Below are positions 22,401 through 25,609 of a stretch of DNA of 25,609 bases, one piece after another. Position 1 is the first letter of the stretch; every line of letters begins with the position of its first letter. Source of the DNA: Saccoglossus kowalevskii (lineage: Eukaryota; Hemichordata; Enteropneusta; Harrimaniidae); assembly GCF_000003605.2 (NCBI RefSeq), contig NW_003126387.1:124551-150159 (forward strand), read 5' to 3'. The notes under the pieces are model-generated. The model saw only the letters and a program-made list of their open reading frames with translations, made no database searches and had not been told where the DNA came from. The position numbers and the translations under genes are program-made.

Positions 22401-25254
22401 ATCATCACAAAATCTGACAAACATCAAGTCTGAGAGAAGTCTACCCAAGGTATACCAAGTATCAAAGCATTCAGGCTTGTAGTTTTCAAGAAGAAATCGA
22501 AAAAGTAAAAAGTTGACATGGACGATGACGGACAATCACTCATATGATCAGCTCCGCTCGACAAAGTCAACAGCAGAGCTAATAATGAGAACACTAGCCA
22601 CCACGACCGACAAACAACAACTTTCTGTTGGGCTTACTCATCAATTATAAGGAGGAATATGAAATAAGCTATGAAAACTACACATCAAATAAAAGATGTC
22701 ACAATTTTACATCCTGCATTTAAGGCTCAGAAAACAAAAAGTTTTTGGTCAATTTGTATTCCACATGAAAATTTAATTTCCGACAAAAAAACAAAAACAA
22801 AGCTGTGAAAAAGACATTCTTAACTGATATGCATAACAATCTGAAAGACAACTATTTTTTGCTAGGCCTAATTTGATTTCAATCAATTTCAATCAAAAAA
22901 TCACATTTTGTGATTATTTCAAATTTATCATGGTACAGATCACTGTGGTGCTGTCATACATTGTATATGATTTTCTTCTAAGATTATCCAACTTACTCTC
23001 TCCTTGGGGTATTGTCCAAACAAATCAGGATGCACAGCAAAATAAAAAGGCCTCAGAATAGTGGACGCCTCCGATGTAGTCAGATTTCTTGTTGAAATTT
23101 GATTCAGAATAAAAATTTTATTGCACACAAATCTGTTGAGAAAAAATAATATAATTATTTTATTATTATTATTATTATTATTAATACATTAAATATGAAG
23201 TGTACTGTAAACCATTTTAATTTCGCAACTGACAAATTTTTCGTGAATCTTGTTTCAAACACCAAAACAGCAATATTGCTAGCTGACTTGCTGACTGATT
23301 AGCTATGCACATCTATAGAGAATTACATGATCAGATCAAGTTGAATCAAACATGGTTACCGGTACTAGAAGAACCCTGAGACAAATGAACCTCAACAAGA
23401 GACAGGGGTTTTTCTAGAAACAAACTTTAAGAGGGAGCACACCTTTGTTACCATTGGTAACACTATATTTGTTATAACTGATCATGATCTACTGACTGTT
23501 CCAGGTTCGGTAAGAGAGCACAAACCGGGGGTATGAGGGAGCTGCTCCCTGTCTGGAAGAACCCCCGGGGGATATCATAGCAAAACTCAGACATTTGAAT
23601 ATATAAAATAGAAGATCATTATGCGATTACTATTCAATTTTTAATTATTTTACCAAAAGTATAAATTGCTATATGATAAATTTTTAAGTTATCCAAGCAA
23701 AATGTATGGACTGACACAGTTGTCTGAAATGTCAAGACACAATCACTGCTGTGTCTAGTGCGTTAACACGCAGGCATTTAAGCTGAACAACACACCCTCA
23801 TAAACATGGATTGTCAGTTCTAATCACGTAATGATCTTGAGACACGTGCGTAACAAAACAGTCATCAAATTAGCTGACAATGTTGCTGTTTTGGTGTTTA
23901 GAACAATAAGGAAATGACAGAAACATTACCAAAAGTGAACTCACAGTAAAGTATTATTCATTAAAAGTTGATATTCCAATTAAGATAGTTCAAAATGGCA
24001 TCAAACTTGTCATCATATGCTGATCAACGTCAACATTTAGGATTACCTATGGATTTGGAATGGGGGGCTGGAGGAACATACATTGTATATTCATATTTTA
24101 TTCAAAAGTCCAGGGTAGTAATTTTTTTCTAATTTTTTTTCATATCATACAACAATATGAAATATGTTTTTCTGACAGTCAGCTGACATATGTGAGGAGT
24201 TTAGGGTTCTTTCTACATCGCGTACCAAACATGCCAGTGTTTTTTTCTCTCTTCAGCATTTTATTTTTACAAACATTTTTCAGGAACACCTAAAGTGTCA
24301 GATCATGTGAGTTATTAATGATTTACTACAATCATGCACATCAGGTGACCAGGTGCTCCACTACTGTAAATGATATAAACAAACAAACACAATTTGTTGG
24401 TATTCAACAGTAAGGCCAGACTTTTACTATCCCTTGTTTCGCGAACCCGTCGAATGAACAGGAGGCGAAAATGAAATGAAAATCAAATTTTATTTCAGCG
24501 TAATTTCTCGCGCCCGCCGACTTGTAAGTGCAAAAAATGGCTAAAAATTATTATTTTTATCTTCATTTTTTTCCCGCTCGCCGCATAACAAACCCAAGTT
24601 GCATTTTCGTGGGAGTATCATGATCAAAGTATCGAAGTCTTGCGCAGATGAGAAACAAGGTTATTACATGGAATAAAATGTTATTTCATTTCTTCTCTCC
24701 GATCAATGATCTCAATTACAATTCTTTGAGAATCACACAAATCTAATGGGAAAAAAGAATTAATTTTATTTATTTTTCGCCCTCCTCAAAAAAATTGCCT
24801 TATAAAAACTCAAGAAACAAAGAATAAAAAAGTCTGGTCTAACAAGACAAAACACGGCAACAATAATACTTGCTCGTGCTTGAGCAAAAACGTGAGTTAC
24901 ATGCGTATGTCATGGGAAGTACGCAGGGCTAGTTTATGAAACCAATTACAGCTCCCTGAGACGAACTGGCGTAAATCTTTTTTACGAAACTTACGGCAAA
25001 TCAAGATTGCTAAACAATACAGTAATATAACGTATTTACAAACAAATCATGCCATAACATAACAGCCATAGAAATATGAAAGTTATGGAAGTTAAATTAA
25101 ATCACGTCATGGACAAATCTGACAGAGCTCCACGTGAGCTAAGAACGTGATCGTTATCTGTGTCAGCGGGGTCACACGTGAAATTGTTATATGCGTCGGC
25201 AGGGTCACCCGTCAAAATATAAAAAAGTGTTTACCTCCTAAACAGTATCGTCAT
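13174..25254 (-). CDS. TCAIM: TCAIM homologue, whole gene (nine coding exons, spliced)
   Basis: The spliced coding sequence joins 25254-25235, 23132-22997, 21690-21558, 20879-20633, 19200-18980, 18306-18215, 17293-16995, 14840-14709 and 13408-13174. All introns are GT-AG and all phases fit, giving 1515 nt and 504 residues. By recalled comparison it is collinear with human TCAIM (about 496 residues): RPFYFAVHPD near residue 34, RPIRWDPTYYTYTG, an ISWHSGWG block, MDVPHHW, and CIPWDWK at the end. The family architecture is DUF4460 (N-terminal half, J-domain-like) followed by DUF4461. The vertebrate protein is mitochondrial, was named for dampening T-cell activation, and has, as I recall, been described as a DNAJ-type co-chaperone acting on 2-oxoglutarate dehydrogenase. 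Residues 1-27 have four basic and no acidic residues and suit a mitochondrial presequence. Introns are full of repeats but no exon is disrupted, so the gene looks intact. Identity is very sure; exon 1 is the least certain part. Confidence 0.95.
13409..14708 (-). other. TCAIM intron 8
   Basis: GT at 14708, AG at 13409-13410. Most of it is the hairpin-repeat array at 13600-14335. Confidence 0.85.
13600..14335. repeat. Array of hairpin repeats with ACGT microsatellite
   Basis: About five diverged units of roughly 110-170 bp, each starting with a short palindrome of the form AAAATGGCC...GCCATTTTGAAT (13707, 13845, 13980, 14148; a variant AATGACTG...CAGTCAT at 13613). Units share GATGTAT...AGTTTGA and GCATGTC stretches. 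The array ends in (ACGT)n at about 14287-14331. It is probably the body of a non-autonomous Helitron-like or Pearl-like element. Confidence 0.65.
14709..14840 (-). CDS. TCAIM: TCAIM exon 8
   Basis: Acceptor TTTATCTTAG and donor CTCAG|GTAAGA bound 132 nt coding for residues 383-427. It reads DAGDVRLLSTGQFLVPATYP, then a charged helix with LDKQDETKYRKQEYLR. The human counterpart is the ELGHFNIPTLCDPANLQWFI...KRKEEL stretch, so identity is lower than in other exons while order and length agree. It was found from phase and position, not from a long open frame. Confidence 0.88.
15797..15833. repeat. Hairpin-forming inverted repeat
   Basis: CACCGTCCCTCAAC and GTTGAGGGATGGTG form 14-bp arms with one mismatch around ACCG. 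A similar AGGGATGGTGA...GCACA stretch near 15262 suggests a dispersed small element. Confidence 0.5.
16215..16972. repeat. 33-bp minisatellite, 23 copies
   Basis: ACAATCTGCAT recurs every 33 bp from 16224 to 16951 (23 anchors). There is a single extra T near 16531, so the two parts are one base out of phase. Typical unit: GTTTACAATCTGCATATGAA followed by TACAACTGTAGCA. The left ten copies hold a four-unit (132-bp) higher-order repeat present twice in tandem (about 16248-16379 and 16380-16511). Right-hand copies alternate AACTGTAGC and AACCATAGT variants. A unit length divisible by three without stops keeps several frames open on both strands. Confidence 0.95.
16995..17293 (-). CDS. TCAIM: TCAIM exon 7
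   Basis: Acceptor CTGGTGTAG and donor GGAAAA|GTAAGT bound 299 nt coding for residues 284-383. This is a helical DUF4461 segment: LLGSVDKYEAVLDELPVLER, then IQIIRRENIRILLAEAYHNLL. It corresponds to the human region following HHHWTKLFERLPSYFDLQRR. If intron 7 were retained, translation would stop at once (AAG TAA at the donor). A 33-bp minisatellite begins about 20 bp downstream of the donor. Confidence 0.92.
17294..18214 (-). other. TCAIM intron 6
   Basis: GT at 18214, AG at 17294-17295. It contains a perfect 30-bp palindrome (17400-17429) and an inverted CCTGCGCA/TGCGCAGG pair near 17510 and 17625 that may bound a small element. No exon seen. Confidence 0.8.
17400..17429. repeat. Perfect palindrome, 14-bp arms, 2-nt loop
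   Basis: ATAGACCTTAAAAT, then GT, then ATTTTAAGGTCTAT. It is exact over all 14 pairs. Confidence 0.85.
18215..18306 (-). CDS. TCAIM: TCAIM exon 6
   Basis: Acceptor AAATTTCAG and donor CTTATG|GTAAGT bound 92 nt coding for residues 253-283. The end reads SIVLSNMDVPHHW, matching human GHVMLGTMDVHHHW. It is too short to stand out as an open frame and was found by phase and homology. Phase 0 at its 3' end fits exon 7. Confidence 0.92.
18307..18979 (-). other. TCAIM intron 5
   Basis: GT at 18979, AG at 18307-18308. It contains one lone hairpin-repeat unit (AAAATGGCTGCC...GGCCATTTTT near 18427) and otherwise AT-rich sequence. Confidence 0.8.
18980..19200 (-). CDS. TCAIM: TCAIM exon 5
   Basis: Acceptor CATTTCTAG and donor AGAG|GTAAGT bound 221 nt coding for residues 179-253. 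It encodes a charged helical stretch (KARQKLEDNKPLEREIKEVREFL), then NISWHSGWGLSAYRACLNSL and a further helix. This aligns with human DIRWQRSWGIAHRCSQLHSL. The reading frame stays open past the donor, so a longer open frame here overstates the exon. Confidence 0.93.
19201..20632 (-). other. TCAIM intron 4
   Basis: GT at 20632, AG at 19201-19202. The half nearer exon 4 is the repeat array at 19812-20612. Confidence 0.85.
19812..20612. repeat. Second hairpin-repeat array with ACGG microsatellite
   Basis: Repeated units with GGCTGCCAGTCGGCCATTTT-type palindromes (19820-19855, 19947-19977, 20196-20222, 20459-20473). Shared pieces are ATGTATCCTAACATGTA, CCACATAAGGTACTAGGCAC and AAAGAATGAACGGA, interrupted by ACGG/GGACGGAC runs at 20335-20395 and 20540-20565. 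It ends in AGTCCTG...CAGGGACT, then CTAA, compatible with a Helitron 3' end. It is related to the array at 13600-14335. Confidence 0.65.
20633..20879 (-). CDS. TCAIM: TCAIM exon 4
   Basis: Acceptor TCCTCTTAG and donor TTAAG|GTATAA bound 247 nt coding for residues 97-179. Segments recognisable in the family are VTFTVKSHNVRSTVKHILKSC (human VKFTLHTRDLLSTVLYILNSC) and RPIRWDPTYYTYTG (human RPIKWDKSYYSFTG). It ends in phase 2 with AG, completed to AGA by exon 5. Confidence 0.94.
20880..21557 (-). other. TCAIM intron 3
   Basis: GT at 21557, AG at 20880-20881. The plus-strand 82-residue frame at 21029-21277 has no family resemblance; I see nothing else. Confidence 0.8.
21558..21690 (-). CDS. TCAIM: TCAIM exon 3
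   Basis: Acceptor TTTTACAG and donor GCGG|GTATGT bound 133 nt coding for residues 53-97. It reads NVNETSLKQLNSYLDSL, then an LTLTFYLR strand, and matches the vertebrate NENSLKRLSVYLENL...LTFYVR region. In a J-domain-like fold this is the helix after the HPD loop. It ends in phase 1, matched by exon 4. Confidence 0.93.
21691..22996 (-). other. TCAIM intron 2
   Basis: GT at 22996, AG at 21691-21692. It contains the Helitron-like repeat ending at 22582; the rest is AT-rich. Confidence 0.85.
22140..22582 (+). mobile_element. Non-autonomous Helitron-like element, 3' part
   Basis: Three diverged tandem units share TATCAAAGCAATCAGACTTG (22158, 22302, 22459), ATATCATTTTCC and TCTGAGAG stretches, and are followed by GGACGATGACGGACA. 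The end forms a hairpin, AGCTCCGCT/AGCAGAGCT (22550-22558, 22572-22580), and finishes CTAA followed by T, the CTRR-T rule of Helitron 3' ends. The stem overlaps CTAA instead of lying about 10 nt before it. The 5' end (TC) is not located. Confidence 0.5.
22997..23132 (-). CDS. TCAIM: TCAIM exon 2 (end of presequence, HPD motif)
   Basis: Acceptor TTTCTCAACAG and donor AGA|GTAAGT bound 136 nt coding for residues 7-52. It contains RPFYFAVHPDLFGQYPKER, almost the same as the vertebrate TCAIM segment. His-Pro-Asp at residues 41-43 (23024-23032) sits where J-domain proteins carry the Hsp70-stimulating HPD loop. Phase 0 at the 3' end matches exon 3. Confidence 0.95.
23158..23183. repeat. (ATT)n microsatellite
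   Basis: Eight uninterrupted TAT/ATT triplets just upstream of the acceptor of exon 2, in the intron. Confidence 0.9.
23205..23946. mobile_element. Inverted-repeat element with TA flanks, about 740 bp
   Basis: The ends start CTGTAAACC and CTGTGAGTT (complement), both flanked by TA. About 50 bp inside are well-matched inverted arms: AAACACCAAAACAGCAATAT (23257 on) and GCTGTTTTGGTGTTT (to 23899). The outer arms are imperfect. The end sequence resembles that of the element at 5269-5476. There is no transposase. Confidence 0.5.
23403..23567. mobile_element. Nested small inverted-repeat element (hAT-like ends)
   Basis: CAGGGGTTTTTCTAGA on the left is inverted as TCTGGAAGAACCCCCG on the right, with GGGAGC/GCTCCC pairs inside. 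CAGGG-type ends suggest hAT, but no 8-bp duplication is visible. Confidence 0.45.
24414..24839. mobile_element. MITE with TAA target duplication (PIF/Harbinger type)
   Basis: Ends GGCCAGACTTTT and AAGTCTGGTC (inverted, one mismatch in the first 8) continue with looser similarity (CCTTGTTTCG and TTCTTTGTTTC). TAA flanks both sides exactly (24411-24413, 24840-24842), the 3-bp duplication of PIF/Harbinger transposons. At 426 bp and non-coding, it has an interior richer in CG than the flanks. Confidence 0.75.
25235..25254 (-). CDS. TCAIM: TCAIM exon 1 (start codon, presequence)
   Basis: This 20-nt coding piece reads MTILFR plus two bases, ending at donor AG|GTAAAC. An in-frame TGA lies about 40 nt upstream with no ATG between, which supports this start if the leader is unspliced there. 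Joined to exon 2 it gives an arginine- and phenylalanine-rich N-terminus with no acidic residue until position 28, as expected for mitochondrial import. A CATTTTCAG just upstream (about 25275) could be an acceptor of an extra 5' exon, but the frame and start would not change. Confidence 0.7.
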
Positions 25255-25420
25255 ATCCACGAATGTAAGGGACAAAATAAACTGAAAATGAAATCAAACC
25301 ATTGAAAAGCATCATTTAACAATCCGATTGCGTTGTAATCAACGTAGGCCGTATCCGACTACGGGGAAATGACAATAGCGCAGCAATACTGGAGAACAAC
25401 TCGTAACCCCATTCTCACGT

Positions 25421-25451
25421 CGGCCATCTTTGGGATACCCCTGTGACGTCA
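25421..25451 (-). promoter_or_regulatory. Probable TCAIM promoter elements (YY1-like site and CRE)
   Basis: About 170-200 bp upstream of the start codon, the minus strand reads AAAGATGGCCG (25423-25432), the YY1-type core. Just beyond it is a perfect palindromic cAMP-response element, TGACGTCA, at 25444-25451. The segment is richer in CG dinucleotides than the surroundings. YY1 and CREB-type sites are common at promoters of nuclear genes for mitochondrial proteins. No transcription start can be fixed. Confidence 0.5.
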
Positions 25452-25609
25452 AGTCACGCTGTGGTGAAGACTGCGACAGCAAATTCCGCGAGATATTACG
25501 AGACTGCGGTGACTTAAAAATAATAATAATTACGGAATTTAGAAAAAATAAAATTAAATTTTTCCAATTCTCCCCTTATAATATTTCAATGTTGTCTGTT
25601 TTTGTTTTT

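Larger units (their letters stand above)
23133..25234 (-). other. TCAIM intron 1
   Basis: GT at 25234, AG at 23133-23134. It contains an (ATT)n microsatellite and three inverted-repeat elements listed separately. No coding exon seen. Confidence 0.7.
24843..25609. other. TCAIM 5' flank and end of window
   Basis: Apart from exon 1 and the promoter elements I see nothing coding. 25380-25500 is the most CG-containing part and probably holds the transcription start. No plus-strand divergent exon was recognised. Confidence 0.4.

Overview
The window is eukaryotic nuclear DNA. It is AT-rich and gene-poor, with short exons, GT-AG introns and many intronic repeats. I see no bacterial operon, rRNA, tRNA or CRISPR array. 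The short satellite-like repeats ending in ACGT/ACGG microsatellites, the Helitron-like ends and the small inverted-repeat elements suggest an invertebrate, perhaps a marine lophotrochozoan such as a mollusc. That taxonomic guess is inference only.

The one gene I can assemble completely is on the minus strand, from an ATG at 25254 to a TAA at 13174. Nine coding exons join with every intron phase matching and sum to 1515 nt, or 504 residues plus a stop. The product is a clear homologue of the vertebrate mitochondrial protein TCAIM (T-cell activation inhibitor, mitochondrial; DUF4460 plus DUF4461; human protein about 496 residues). The N-terminus is basic with no acidic residue before position 28, as expected of a mitochondrial presequence. 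It is followed by a J-domain-like region carrying an HPD tripeptide. The C-terminus ends in the family's CIPW-W motif. Its promoter side (25420-25460) carries a YY1-like element and a perfect CRE.

Left of it, two further minus-strand first coding exons are likely: 8995-9096 (34 residues, then a strong donor) and 135-178 (15 residues, then a donor, leaving the window). All three start regions carry an AAnATGGC (YY1-type) element. I could not find later exons of the 9096 gene, and neither short product is recognisable.

The strongest unexplained signal is a diverged tandem duplication (about 5660-6985 and 7050-8600). It contains a 164-bp core (5912-6075 and 7423-7586) that differs at only two positions, while the flanks have diverged heavily with indels. 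The core packs four inverted repeats, a CRE, a perfect POU octamer, E-boxes and nuclear-receptor half-sites. It could be a regulatory cassette or a structured RNA.

Other content: a 33-bp minisatellite of 23 copies in TCAIM intron 7, with an inner 132-bp higher-order repeat; three sets of hairpin repeats (AAAATGGC...GCCATTTT type) in TCAIM introns 4, 5 and 8; a Helitron-like 3' end in intron 2; and several inverted-repeat transposons, two with clean TA or TAA target duplications. Most long open frames in the window are chance or repeat artefacts.
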